DNA of 64,000 bases, taken from positions 33,967,711 through 34,031,710 of the forward strand of contig NC_134507.1 in assembly GCF_027942865.1 (NCBI RefSeq), read 5' to 3'. The first letter of the stretch is position 1. The number at the start of each line of letters is the position of its first letter. Shown in pieces: positions 1 to 10,240 of this stretch. The DNA comes from Odontesthes bonariensis. Its lineage: Eukaryota > Chordata > Actinopteri > Atheriniformes > Atherinopsidae. The notes beneath the pieces are model-generated. The model was not told where the DNA came from. It saw only the letters and a list, made by a program, of their open reading frames with translations, and made no database searches. The position numbers were made by a program, and so were the translations under genes.

Positions 1-122
1 GACTTTACACTTCTCACATTAATAGTTGAGAGAGTGAGTGTCATGAGTATGGTTAAAACAACAGGTATGACATCTTAAAAGACTAAAAGAGGGTTAAAAC
101 ATTTAAAATGTCTTAAAAGCAG

Positions 123-870
123 TTATGTAATTTCTTGTGAACGGAGCTCTTCCTTCACTTCTACAGGTGAGAGGCGAGGGTGTTGAGCTCTATTCCCCGG
201 TCGGACTCTGGGGGTTGGCCTCTGTTGCAAGGTTTTGTTAAACTTTGAGTCTCTAGGGGTTGATTGCAGAACTACATTTAAAAAAGAGACCTCATTTGGT
301 GAATTGGAGGGGAAGACTCTGGGCTCCTCCACAGATGAACTGTCTGAGGTAGTCCCAGCTCTTCCCCTCTTCTCTGAGACTATAGGAGAATCAGAGGACA
401 ATTCTGATGCAAGCCTCTTTGTTTGCTGGGCATCGGGGAGGGAGGCATCCTCGCTATCATCGTGTGATTGGACTTCTTCACATTCTGAACTAGCTCCGCC
501 TTCTGCCTGCACCACCTCCTCCTCCTCCTCTCCAGAACTCTCGATTGGTGGGGGTGTAGCAGGCCCCTCCCCCTCCTCGGCCTCACCTGACTGCTGTCCA
601 TCATTCAGGGATTTTGGCGGGAAGTTTGAATTTTCCAGCCCAGCTGTTTCAAGTAGCTCGTTAACTGCCTCGGTCTGCCCTCCATTTCCTTCCCGCGTTT
701 TTTTTGGATTTCAATTTGTTGGCAAAGGATTTTGGGCAATCTCTGAAGAGGTGGTTTGATTCTCCACAGAGATTGCACTTTCTGTCATGAGTACACTCTT
801 CGAAGGTGTGACCGATTCCTCTACATTTGCTCTACATTTGTACAAGTATTTAAAACATTACAACAATACA
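123..870 (-). mobile_element. Zinc-knuckle ORF1/gag-like fragment, probably non-LTR
   Basis: Read on the minus strand, about 757-835 encodes two CCHC-type knuckles; the second has the spacing C-x2-C-x4-H-x4-C ([14 protein letters not shown]). An acidic, Ser/Glu-rich tail follows down to 123. This arrangement is usual for nucleic-acid-binding ORF1 proteins of L1/Tx1-type LINEs. The frame is not continuous between the knuckles and the acidic tail, so this is a relic. No reverse transcriptase is attached, so an LTR-element gag cannot be excluded. The plus-strand ORF over the same bases is a shadow. Confidence 0.5.
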
Positions 871-906
871 TGCCCAGTAATATTGTTGTAATGTTTTAAA
901 TACTTG
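843..906. repeat. Perfect 26-bp hairpin with 12-nt loop
   Basis: Bases 843-868 are the exact reverse complement of 881-906, separated by 12 nt. The arms are AT-rich and do not extend further. It lies just beyond the upstream edge of the zinc-knuckle fragment and has no matching copy elsewhere in the window. Confidence 0.9.
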
Positions 907-1440
907 AGCGCAGTTTTTCTAGAGAAGATAATTGTTTTGTTTATGAGATTATCGTCCATCGACTCTTTTGGGCTTTCACATGCGCGAGCCTACCAACAAG
1001 AGGTAAGTGACATGCTGTTTATAAAGTTGTTTTGTAACGTCCCCATGCCAGTAATGTGAGAACCATGCATATGGTTTTGATGGTAAGGCTTGTGACTTTA
1101 TTGTCGGATGGTTTATAAAGTGGTGTGACGTTTCTGCAGTGTGCAAGTTGTTGTTTTACGTGGAAGGGTTAGCTCTTGCCCCTTAGCCACCACGTATTAG
1201 CCTCGCATGACAGGGTGTCCGAACAGCGCGATCTCCACACAGGGAGCGCAGATTTGCACCTCTCTGTGTCCTACTATCAGTATTTGACAACCTCTAGCAA
1301 TGGAAACGCGCTTCAAATGCCCCGGAGTTCCCCTTTAAAGTCCAACATGGATGCAGGGGGGGACTTCCTGCACACAACACCCTACAGCAATGTAGAAGTA
1401 AAAAGCATTCTAATTCATCTAATCTAAAAACACATTCTAA
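907..1440. other. No recognised gene
   Basis: I see no coding exon, RNA gene or complete repeat here. Short ORFs have no recognisable motif. Confidence 0.5.
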
Positions 1441-1506
1441 TCAGAATCAGAATGAGCTTTATTTGCCAAGTCGGTAGGCACATACAAGGAGTTGTTTTCT
1501 CTGGTT
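1441..1506 (-). repeat. Short LINE 3'-end-like tail
   Basis: The tandem ATCAGA units followed by GAGCTTTATT and 'gccaagt' match a tail seen very often at 3' ends of teleost non-LTR elements, here in reverse orientation. No coding part is attached. Family assignment is from memory of the pattern. Confidence 0.45.
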
Positions 1507-1510
1507 TAAA

Positions 1511-1945
1511 CATGTAAAAGGCCACATGAAGTTTGGAGGTCTGCAGCAATTGACTCTGCAGAAAGGTCGCCAACCTTCTGCAGAGTCCATTGCTACAGAC
1601 CTCCAAACCCGCTCTGTCATTTTACGTGGCCGACCACTTGGTGGCTGAGCTGCTGGCGTTCCCAGTCGCTTCCACTTTGTTCTAACACCACTGACAGCTG
1701 ACTGTGGGATATTTAGGAGCGAGGAAATGTCTCCACTGGACTTGTTGCACAGGTGGCATCCTATCATGGCACCACGCTGGAATCCACTGAGCTCCTGAGA
1801 GCGAGCCATTCTTTCACAGATGCTTGTAGAAACAGTCTGCATGCCGAGGGGCTTGAATTTCTACACCTGTGGCCATGGAAGTGATGGGAACACCTGAATT
1901 TAATTATCTGGATGAGTGAGTGAATACTTTTGGCAATCTAGTGTA
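1511..1945 (-). mobile_element. Tc1/mariner transposon relic, 5' part of transposase
   Basis: On the minus strand a Met near 1809 begins MARSQELSGFQRG, followed by a helix-turn-helix and the GRPRK hook typical of a Tc1-type paired DNA-binding domain (about 60 residues). The right end reads TTTTGGCAATCTAGTGTA, a usual teleost Tc1 terminal repeat ending at 1945. The catalytic DDE domain and the other terminus are absent. Where the transposase should continue, a fragment is present in both orientations (see the repeat at 1535-1610), so the element has been rearranged as well as truncated. Confidence 0.8.
1535..1610. repeat. Snap-back inverted duplication inside the Tc1 relic
   Basis: The stretch starting TTTGGAGGTCTGCAG at about 1535 is repeated in inverted orientation ending near 1610, with arms of about 35 bp and only a few mismatches. 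In ordinary Tc1 copies this segment occurs once. Confidence 0.8.
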
Positions 1946-2080
1946 TATTATACAGACATAAAATGGCAAATGATCTGACACAATTGAGAAAGAGATTAAA
2001 GAAATAAACAAGGAGTAAGAAAGGGGTTTAATATCTAGCTGCAAGGTATTATGGGACATAGGTGCTGTTTGTTTTGGCAG

Positions 2081-2221
2081 GTGCTGATTGTGACTGATGA
2101 GGCAGCTGGAGTGGAGGTGATGGGCGTGATGGAGAGCAGCACAAGGGGGGTGCTGGAGCTCATCATGTCCAGCACCGAAGTCTTTTATATTTCCCAGGAC
2201 TTGTGGGAGCCCTGGAAAAGG
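2081..2221 (+). CDS. Candidate orphan exon, 47 codons
   Basis: An open stretch of exactly 47 codons (VLIVTDEAAGVEVMG near its start, DLWEPWKR at its end) sits between an acceptor-like TTTTGGCAG ending at 2080 and a donor-like GTAAAG starting at 2222. The length is a multiple of three and the composition looks coding. I do not recognise the protein and find no partner exon nearby. It may be a gene remnant or chance. Confidence 0.2.
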
Positions 2222-2680
2222 GTAAAGTCTTTCTAAATATAAAATATATTGGGAAAAAAATCATTAACATTGAGGCAGTGGAAAGACCCTGCCCTCTGGC
2301 AGAATAAATTTCATATATATGTATATAGTTTACACATAGTTAATATTGTTTTATGTTCTATTTTTATTAATGACGTTTCTTTGAAAATATAATAAAAATG
2401 AATTTAAATCCAGCATTTGGCTCAGTTGTATTGCTGTGGTAATATAGTCTGTGAAGATGAAGTGAAGATAAAAACTCTCCCAACCAAGGCTCAGTTCTGA
2501 AATATACTGACAGGAATTTCAGATGTGAGATGGTGACAGAGGGAGAACACCCTGAAGAAACCCTGGACACAATCAGACTTCAGATTTATTCATCTATTCA
2601 ATAAAGATATATTTCAGTACTCTGTTTTAACGTAACATATAACAGTACAGATGTACATGTTCATTTATTTGTCATTTCAG
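2222..2680. other. No recognised gene
   Basis: AT-rich sequence with no motif I can name. Confidence 0.5.
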
Positions 2681-2683
2681 TTC

Positions 2684-3260
2684 AGTTTTATTAACACAGA
2701 CACAATTAAAAGAAGTAGCTTAGCTAAGGAATCCTACAAAATGCACCGTAACTTCTGTTCAATCCCGAGCATGCACAGAAGTGTGGGAACAAAAAACTGA
2801 GTTTTAACAGGAAGAAAGCTCCATCAGAACCAGAACCAGGAAGGGCGGCCATCTGCCTGGAGCAGCTGGGGCTGAGAGGACAGAAAAGAGGGGACAACAA
2901 GCAGCGTAACACCAGGCCAGGGACACCTGCTGAGAGAGGAACAAGTTAATGACAACAATGATGTCACATGTACATGGAGAGGAGAGGTGCATCATGGGAA
3001 CTCCCCCAGCAGGCTGGGCCTATAGCAGCAGAACTATGGGATGTTTCAGGCTCAGCTGAGCCATCCCTAACTATAAGCTTCATCAGAAAGGAAAGTTTTA
3101 AGCCTGATCTTAAAAGTAGAGAGGGTGTCTGCTTCCTGAAGCCAAACTGGCAGCTGGTTCCACAGAGAGGGGCCTGATAACGGAAGGCTCTGCTCTGCCA
3201 TTTACACAAAAGGGGGAGATTAACATTATGCAGGACAGGTCCGATCCCTCGGTCAGTATA
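2684..3260 (-). repeat. Interspersed repeat related to the 32.66-kb foldback family
   Basis: It begins with a TTCAGTTCAGTTTTATT-type head and contains the blocks 'agaaccaggaagg', 'ggccatctgcctgg' and 'agctgggg' that also occur, diverged, at 32.95-33.06 kb. The short ORFs here are shadows of this non-coding repeat. Confidence 0.6.
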
Positions 3261-3275
3261 TATCTCATGCAAATT

Positions 3276-3780
3276 TGACTGTATCCATTGAACTTATGAT
3301 AGAATCATGCACCGTATTAGTCATTTTGGGGAACTCTGATTAAAGTTTTAATAATGTCTCTTGCTGAGATTACATTTTATAACATTTAAGTCTAACACAC
3401 CATGTTATTGTGATAAAATTAAAGGTTACGACTCTTAAATAACAGTACAACAGCTACAAGACGTCCAGGTTACACATATAACAGGGCTAAAACTGACAGG
3501 ATTTCAGGTGAAAAACACTTTGAAAGATGGAAGTTGTAATAATCCTAAACCTGTCACTTGATTTCATTGTAAGACACAATTTTTTTTTGTTCTATTAACA
3601 AAATTTCAACAAACTTCTATAACTGCTTAACTTGACGGATAAACATACATTTATATTTATACATAAATATCTGTTGTTGTAATATAATGTAAATGTAATA
3701 TAAATATCGCAAGTGTTTCCAGTTAAAGCGAGTCTGCCATGTCAGCAGAAAGTATTACCTTATTGCTGAATATACTGTCC
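3276..3780. other. No recognised gene
   Basis: AT-rich sequence without recognised features, up to the Helitron fragment. Confidence 0.5.
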
Positions 3781-3806
3781 TGTTCCTGTGGGCAGTGTCA
3801 GTGATT

Positions 3807-4562
3807 GACAGATAAAGCAGCCAATCAGCACATGATGTTCACTGCAGGGCAGCTGCTTACTCGTGTGTACAGTATCTGACTAAATACATCCCAAAGAAGG
3901 AAAGTGGTCTGTCAGAGTACCTGCAAACTGTCATGGAGAATTCCAACATGGACAGAGTTAATGAGTGTGATGAGATGAGAGCTGTCATGCAGGCTTACTC
4001 CAGAAAGAGAGAGATCAGTGCTCAGGAGTGTGTGACTCGTGCATGTGGAATAAAGATGAAGAAGTGCTCACGCAGTGTTGTGTTCATTCCTACTGATGAC
4101 AGTCCAGTGAAAATGAGTCGCCCCATGTCATTCTTGGAGGACACCCCGTCAGAGTCTTGTAATGTCTGGATGACGAGTTTGAGTGACAAATACAAAGCCA
4201 GACCCGAGACCCCAGAGTATGAGGAGATGTGCTCGGCTGATTTTGCTGCTGGCTGCAGGTTTGTCAGTGCAGACCACTCAAAGCGTGATGGTGTTTCACC
4301 ACTTCTGAATGAGCTGGGATTTGTCCAAAGGCGGAAAAATGATAAGCCCTCTGTCATCAGATATTACCAATGTTCCAAGGAGAAGCACCCCGAGCAGTTT
4401 TATGCCAGATTACTGAGACTGTACCTTCCTCACCGATCCGAGTATGAAATACCAAGTGCCCATCTTCCAACCTACGAGTCTTTGTACAACTCTGGCTGGG
4501 TGCAGCTCCCAGGCTCAAACCGTCCTGAGAGCGTGAAAAACATTATACAAACACACAGAGAC
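3807..4562 (+). pseudogene. Helitron Rep/helicase, middle part
   Basis: The open frame runs without a start codon from about 3807. It reads YSCVQYLTKYIPK, the segment that follows the Rep nuclease domain of Helitron RepHel proteins, and continues to the region before the helicase (MENSNMDRVNECDEM onward, 210 residues). The Rep catalytic motifs themselves are missing. A TAA at 4563 ends it. The same frame then carries recognisable protein for about 50 codons with another stop before the helicase domain begins in the frame of the next entry, so the gene is dead. Confidence 0.75.
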
Positions 4563-4717
4563 TAATATGAGAAACACACTGAGGAGATTGAGAATGCACT
4601 TGTAGAGTTTGAGGAGAGCAGAGAGCATGTGATGGATGAATGATGGAATCTGGCTCCTGAATCTGAAGTTGTGATGATGAGCTGCAGCAAAGAGAGCCAG
4701 ACGATGAGCAGGAACAT

Positions 4718-5711
4718 GTGCCCGACTATTGTCCTCAGTCTGCTGCTGTGACAGAAATGAGAGCCATCAGAGAACCCCCAGCTGTGGATCCAGCTGTGCT
4801 GCGGCAGATGTATCAGAACCTGAAGCAGAAGCAGGCCTGTGTGTTCCATGCTATCAGAGACTGCTGCATTAAACTTGTGTGTGGCCTAAATCCAGAGCAG
4901 TTTTTCTTTTATGTCAACGGTGGTGCAGGAACAGGAAAGTCCCACCTGATGAAATGCATTTACTCAGAGGCATCTAAGATACTGAGCAAACTGCAGCTAC
5001 AGGAGTTTGACATATCAAAGCCAACTGTTTTACTCTCTTCTTTCACTGGAGCTGCAGCTTTCAGCATCTGTGGCACAACACTGCACTCTCTGCTGAAGCT
5101 TCCACGCAGTCTGAAAGCACCAATCCAAGGACTCGCTAACCAACTGGATGAACTCAGATCTGAACCTTTTAATGCTCAAATCATCATTATTGATGAGATC
5201 TCCATGGTTTCAAAGCCTCTTTTTGCTTATGTGGACGCAGGACTGAAACAGATCAAAGGCAATCAGAGAGCGTTTGGTGGAATGTCAGTTTTAGCTGTTG
5301 GAGATTTCTATCAGCTGCCGCCTGTGCGCCAGTCTAAACCTCTGTGTGTACACGATCCAGCAGATACTGACCTGTGGCAGGAACATTTTCAGATGATCAC
5401 TCTGACTGAGATCATGAGACAGAAGGATGATGTTGCCTTTGCAGACGTGCTGAACAGGATTGGGGTGAAACCAAAGGCAGATGAGCTGTCTCAGGCTGAC
5501 AGAGATTTGTTGTCACAGGCCATCACTGAACCAGCTCTTTGTCCCACTGAGCTTCTGCACATTTTCCCCACCAATAAGTTGGTTGATGAACACAACTCAG
5601 CAACACTGGCTTTGTTCCATTCCAACATTATCACGATGGATGCAGATGACTTCCAGAAAGATCCCGAACAGGCAGAATGGCCCGTAAAGACACACCATGT
5701 AAGGGAGGCCG
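4718..5711 (+). pseudogene. Helitron PIF1-type helicase domain, 3' truncated
   Basis: This encodes the superfamily 1 PIF1-like helicase of a Helitron, which unwinds DNA during rolling-circle transposition. Visible motifs in order: Walker A GGAGTGKS (about residues 68-75 from the Met at 4718), a motif Ia-like FTGAAA, Walker B IIIIDEISM, motif III GDFYQLPPV, and the motif IV-region TLTEIMRQ. Similarity stops abruptly at about 5711, where a minus-strand LINE ORF1 starts; the apparent ORF extension to 5872 is antisense LINE sequence. The C-terminal helicase motifs (V, VI) and the Helitron hairpin end are absent. Confidence 0.85.
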
Positions 5712-6581
5712 AAACTTTCTGCAGGGACACCACGTCCATATTTCTAGAAATGAGAGCTGCTCCTTCCAAAGTGGGATGGATGCCGTCTCTCCAGGTTTTC
5801 TCCAGAAAGATTGCCAATTATCTATGTAGCCCACGTTGTTTGCTGGACACCATCAAGACAACCAGCGGTTGAAGGAGGACATGCGGCTAAACATGTCATC
5901 ACTGGTCAGATTTGGCAGGGGTCCAGAGAAAACTACGGAGTCCCACATTGTTTTGGCAAAATTACACACCGATGCAACATTAATTTTAGTGACCTCCGAT
6001 TGGCGTAACCGGGTGTCATTAACGCCGACGTGAATAACAGTTTCACCGTATTTACGTTTATCCTTAGCCAGCAGTTTTAAATAGGATTCTACGTCGCCCG
6101 CTCTGGCCCCTGGAATGCATTTGACTATGGCCGCTGGTGCCTCTAATGCCACGTTTCTGACTATAGAGCTGCCAGTTACCAGGGTTTTGTCCTCAGTGGG
6201 TGTGTCACTGAGTGGGGAAAATCTATTTGAAGCATGGACAGGTCGATGGTGAACAACGGGCTTGACTTTAGAGCTATGCCTCTTCCTGACAGTCACCCAG
6301 CCACCGTGTAATCCCGGCTGCTCAGGTTCTGCTAGGGGGAGGCTAATGGAGCTAGCTACGCTAGGTGGCTCCACACTGGCTAAAGGGACCTGGCTCGCTA
6401 TCGGTTGATTTTCAACAGTGCAGAGCCGAGCTTCCAATTAAGATAACCTCGCCTCCAAAACTACAAAAAGACTACATTTGTTACATGTAGCATTATCGCT
6501 AAAGGAGGCCGAGGAGTAACTAAACATCTGACACACGGAGCAGGTGAAAGCAGGAGATGGAGGGAGAGAACTGGTAGCCAT
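5712..6581 (-). mobile_element. L2/CR1-group LINE ORF1 with SGNH esterase domain, 3' truncated
   Basis: Read from a Met codon at 6581: a short N-terminus, then a PHD-like zinc-binding cluster (CSVCQMF ... CNKCSLF), then a stop codon, then about 190 open residues starting [11 protein letters not shown]. The latter contain the SGNH/GDSL esterase blocks: [10 protein letters not shown] (nucleophile Ser block), [27 protein letters not shown] (oxyanion GxND block) and, after a frame change near 5850, the [17 protein letters not shown] block (catalytic Asp-x-x-His). Such esterases are known in ORF1 proteins of CR1/L2 LINEs and are thought to act on lipid or in RNP handling. ORF2 is absent: the element ends where it meets the Helitron helicase. 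Confidence 0.85.
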
Positions 6582-6800
6582 GCTACGCTAGAGAACCAGA
6601 CACACCGCTAAAAAGTGAGAATAAAGATTAAAGATCTGTAGGAGTGTGTTAGAACAGAACGGTAAGCTATAGAGTTAACTATAGAGTTAACTATGCAAAA
6701 TTGTGTAAGTTATAGGTAGAAATAAAGTGATTATCAGTAGTCCAAGAGGAGAAAGAAATTCCACAGTACACAAGCAAGGTAACAGGAAGTGATGCAACAC
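6582..6800 (-). other. Probable 5' UTR of the esterase LINE
   Basis: This lies upstream of the ORF1 Met on the minus strand and contains a short direct repeat (TATAGAGTTAAC twice at about 6668-6693). No ORF. Assignment rests on position only. Confidence 0.4.
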
Positions 6801-6998
6801 GTCTTACTGCAAAGCAAAGCGTCACAGCGTCAATCAACCACCACTTCACCACTGGGCCAAGACTCCTTTAATGTTGGGGATGTTCAGTCTATGTCCTCAA
6901 TAACTTCACTCATGTTGAGTGAAGGGAGAGCCAGCTGCTACAGCTCCAAACAATATAGTAAGACAGGACATTTTTGCAATTGTTATCAGCACTCTTAA

Positions 6999-7368
6999 AG
7001 CTGCCGTCGGCAGGTTTTCAAAATTCCGAGTCTAAAGTCGGAAAATTTGAACTGATACAACTTTCAGGTCCCTCGCCCTCTGTGGACGAGGTTGTGCACG
7101 TGAGTTCACACCAATGTGTGCACACACAAGCTGGGGGCAGACTCACGCTCAGCATGGAAGACGTGGTTGGTGACTGTTCTGCTCAGATAATAGATAAATA
7201 ATAAACCTAACGTGATTGGTTAAAAACAGCCGGGAGCGCTCGATTTTTGCAAGCACGATTACAGGCTTCAGAGGGAGCTACAGAATTCGGGATTTTTCCT
7301 AAACAGCCTATTTAATATTCTACTTCCAGAATCAGAATATGACTAAAAAAAAGTTGCAGACGGCAGCT
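6999..7368. mobile_element. TTAA-target MITE, piggyBac-like
   Basis: Terminal inverted repeats AGCTGCCGTC(G/T)GCA begin and end the element. TTAA flanks it on both sides (6995-6998 and 7369-7372). The paralogous unit at 8521-8524 has a single TTAA at the same place and no insert, so the insertion and its 4-bp target duplication are seen directly. No transposase is encoded. Confidence 0.9.
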
Positions 7369-7469
7369 TTAATGAACAATTTGGGTGAGCAAAGAGAGAC
7401 ACATTTAAGATCAAAGAAGGTACCCAAAGTTAACCATCAAGCTTTCCGTATAGGTTTCTTAAAGTAGGA

Positions 7470-7541
7470 GGGCTCGTCCGGGATTTGAACCCAGGACCTC
7501 TTGCACCCAAAGCGAGAATCATACCCCTAGACCAACGAGCC
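7470..7541 (-). tRNA. tRNA-Pro (UGG), slightly decayed
   Basis: A 72-nt cloverleaf with acceptor stem GGCTCGT/ACGAGCC, anticodon loop TTTGGGT (anticodon TGG, G37) and a TTCAAAT T-loop. Compared with the copy at 43366 it has a C-A mismatch in the anticodon stem and a T-G pair in the T stem, so it may be a pseudogene. Confidence 0.8.
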
Positions 7542-7639
7542 AAAAGTTGGTCTTTTTGCGTTTCGTGAGAGAGTTCGGACAGCTGACGTAGCCATGGAAT
7601 CCTGGGAATTTGTGATTGCTTTCTTTCTTCTTTGACTTT

Positions 7640-7725
7640 TCCAGAGCAATGAGCCTATATTGTTTGGAGTTGGCTCTCCCTTCACTCAACATGAGTGAAG
7701 TTATTAGGCACATACACTGAACAGC
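7640..7725 (-). repeat. Inverted copy of the tRNA-Pro unit flank
   Basis: The reverse complement of this stretch matches 6880-6960 (and 8400-8485), including the block 'acttcactcatgttgagtga'. The flank is therefore present twice directly and once inverted within 1.6 kb. Confidence 0.75.
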
Positions 7726-8082
7726 CCACAAAAACTCCTGAGACCAATGAGTCAATACTCACCGCCAGGTTCCACCAATTCACATCACATTTTATCAAGA
7801 AGCCCAACTTTAAGACAGAACAGGTCTATATCTCCATTTCTCTACCATTGACTTGAAGTGTTTCAATCTGGATTTATAGAACAAATACCAAAACTGCTTT
7901 AGATAATACTGCAGAGGGTGTGCTTACATGATACAGGTACTTATGAGTGGATCTGTCTTTCAAATTCCAGATAAGAAATTCATTTAAGAAGGACTTGAAG
8001 CAACTTCGGAATGAGTGGTGGAGGTTTGAGCTGTATTTCCATATTTGGGGCTTTGATTCCAAATGCATTCAATGTTATAGTC

Positions 8083-8195
8083 AAAACGATACCCTCGGAA
8101 GGTACGTTCGATCATCGAATAGAAACATCCTACAACTTTCAGTTCAGCTCACTCAATGTCAGTGTTGCTTCCATCTTGTTTATTTTTTTTATTTC
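8083..8195 (-). repeat. Block shared, inverted, with the 43.2-kb tRNA-Pro locus
   Basis: The reverse complement matches 43206-43317, which lies directly upstream of the tRNA-Pro at 43366. It marks a shared upstream region of the tRNA-Pro loci. Confidence 0.85.
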
Positions 8196-8394
8196 AAAGT
8201 TCTCTTATTCTAAAGTGGAGATTAGTTGCCAAAAGTATGTGTAAATGAATCTGTAACACTACAAATCCCAGCTGTGAGTGTAAACTTGTGGAGGGTCAAC
8301 GTAAACCCCAAGTAAAAGCCGGGATAACAGTTTGTCTAGCTAAAAATTGCATTGTAAAAAAAAGAAGAGTTGTTCACTTAACTGTCAGTGGCTT

Positions 8395-8735
8395 CAATGT
8401 TGGGGATGTTCAGTCTATGTCCTCAATAACTTCACTCATGTTGAGTGAAGGGAGAGCCAGCTGCTACAGCTCCAAACAATATAGTAAGACAGGACATTTT
8501 TGCAATTGTTATCAGCACTCTTAATTAACAATTTGGGTGAGATCAAGGAAGGTACCCAAAGTTAACCATCAAGCTTTCCGTAAGCTTTTCTTAGAGTAGG
8601 AGGGCTCGTCCGGGATTTGAACCCGGGACCTCTCGCACCCGAAGCGAGAATCATACCCCTAGACCAACTAGCCAGAAGGTGGACATTTTGCGCTTCGTGA
8701 GAGTGCACGGACAGCTGACGTAGCCATGGAATCAG
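8395..8735 (-). repeat. tRNA-Pro unit, copy 2 (MITE-free)
   Basis: It matches 6870-6998 plus 7373-7600. The uninterrupted TTAA at 8521 is the empty site for the MITE in copy 1. Confidence 0.9.
8602..8673 (-). tRNA. tRNA-Pro (CGG)
   Basis: A 72-nt cloverleaf, nearly identical to the tRNA at 43366 but with anticodon loop TTCGGGT (anticodon CGG). The anticodon and T stems are fully paired. Position 5 of the acceptor stem reads GGCTAGT instead of GGCTCGT, leaving one A-G mismatch with ACGAGCC. It could be functional or just starting to decay. Confidence 0.85.
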
Positions 8736-9592
8736 TGGCGTGCATACATAGACATCAGGGGCCTCATGTACAAAGCGTGCGTACGCACAAAATAGTGGCG
8801 TACGTTTTCACGTCAACGATCAGATCAAGAACGAAAAGACCGTGGAAATGTGCGGTGCCTCACGGCAGCTTCAGGGCTGGCGTACGCACGTTTCTACAGC
8901 TGTTGATTCTTTGGCGACACCTAAGGTGATGTTGGGAAACTGTTATAATAAATAAATGTGAAAACAATTAGTCCTCAGACAGTGATGTGCACATTTGAGA
9001 TGGATGAACAATTAATACTGATAAACAATTAACACACCCATGTGTCTCCATTTACACGAGCGGATATAAAAACAGCGCAAAGTGGTGCAATGCATACCAT
9101 TAAAAACAATGGCTGCTTAAATTAGAAGACTTTGCAAATGGTGCAATTCGAAGAGAGCGTGTGTTCACTACAACAGAGAGGATTAGCTGGCATATGATGG
9201 CGACTGACTCATTAGCCATTTTGAGGGAAATCCTCCTGGAACTGTGCGCAGAGCTGCGGCCGGCGTTGGAGCGCAACACAGCGAGGAGCCATGCGCTGCC
9301 TGTGCTCACAGGTGATGTGCACACTGGGGTTCCAACCGGAGCATTCCAGGGGCAGGTCGCCAACCGATTGGGACTGTGCCAGCCGAGCCATGCCAGCAGT
9401 GTGGGACAGAATTATCCGCATCTCAGCCACTATATCAAATTCCCAAGAGGCCAACATTAAAGACCTCATGACACCTGGAGACGACTTTTTTTTGTTTAGT
9501 CTGAAATAACTATTATTTTCGAGTTGAAATACATTTTTGTGATAAATATGCCCGGTTCTCTGTTATTTTCTAAATTTGAACGCACGCCACTG
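8733..9592. mobile_element. DNA transposon with CAGTGGCGTGC ends, hosting a Harbinger insertion
   Basis: The left end CAGTGGCGTGC (8733-8743) is mirrored by GCACGCCACTG (9582-9592). I cannot see a clear target duplication, so the superfamily is uncertain (hAT-like ends). Most of the interior is the Harbinger fragment described next. Confidence 0.5.
8759..9463 (+). mobile_element. PIF-Harbinger fragment with HARBI1-like N-terminal transposase
   Basis: It starts GGGCCTCATGTACAAAG after a CAG, as does the complete copy at 40663. A frame from about 9108 reads LEDFANGAI, LLELCAELRPALERNTARSHALPV and later ANRLGLC and YIKFP, all typical of the N-terminal half of HARBI1-type transposases. The catalytic region is missing because the element breaks off at about 9463. 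Several frame changes are present. Confidence 0.85.
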
Positions 9593-9762
9593 AAATCCAC
9601 AGGCCAGTGTCCCGCCAACGTTCCAACATAAAAATGACGTATGCTCCGGAACGTCTGCTCCCTCCTCCTCTCTCCTCTCCGCACACTTTAGACTGTTCGC
9701 GGCAGCACACCGACTCATCTACTACTGGCATTGGCTCACACCTCCCACAAGAACACCTAAAG

Positions 9763-10240
9763 CAGGGGTGGCCAACCGGTCAGAGACTAAGAGCCGCATT
9801 TTTTACTGTGTTACCACAAAGAGCCACATTATTTGGAAAAATGACCGAATTCTCTCCATTCCATCCGTCTGTTCTTGACTCGCTCTCTCGTCTCAGTCAC
9901 ATCAGCGCTGATATTAAACCCACGAACCGAGCAAAATGAGTCAAAAACAGGCGTGTTTGGAAAGCTTCTTCCCACTGAGGAGACGGAAGAAGAGGCTAAG
10001 AAAAAGAAAGCTGCATTTTGAAGACATGTTTCAGCGTTACCATAGCGACCAGAGAGCGTTAGGAGGCAGAGAGGATGTCAGGAGGACGCTGCTAATAAAG
10101 TTAAATCCAAGTACACAGTGGATTCAAGTTTATTATTATATTTACTAAATACCACAGAGTCTGTGATTGTTTCATTTAATTTGTAGTATTTATCCGCCAC
10201 ACCTGAAAGGCCGGTCCGTGAAAATATTGTCTGACATTAA
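9763..10240 (+). mobile_element. hAT-like fragment
   Basis: It opens CAGGGGTGGCCAACC, a terminal sequence of one teleost hAT group. A short frame at 9936 (MSQKQACLESFF then very basic residues) resembles the start of a hAT/GTF2I-type transposase. The 'aggccggtccgtgaaaat' block near 10208 is also seen towards the other end of such elements. No full transposase is present. Confidence 0.5.

Larger units (their letters stand above)
6860..7600 (-). repeat. tRNA-Pro unit, copy 1 (interrupted by a MITE)
   Basis: The segments 6870-6998 and 7373-7600 together match 8395-8735. The match includes the tRNA-Pro and about 110 bp on its downstream side (7375-7469, matching 8527-8601). Copy 1 differs mainly by a 370-bp TTAA-flanked insertion. 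Confidence 0.85.

Noticed and set aside
235-759. 174-codon plus-strand ORF, Ser-rich
   Set aside because: Antisense shadow of the acidic zinc-knuckle ORF1 fragment.
843-906. A microRNA precursor
   Set aside because: The stem is perfectly paired and AT-rich, I recognise no mature sequence, and there is no expression evidence; kept only as a hairpin.
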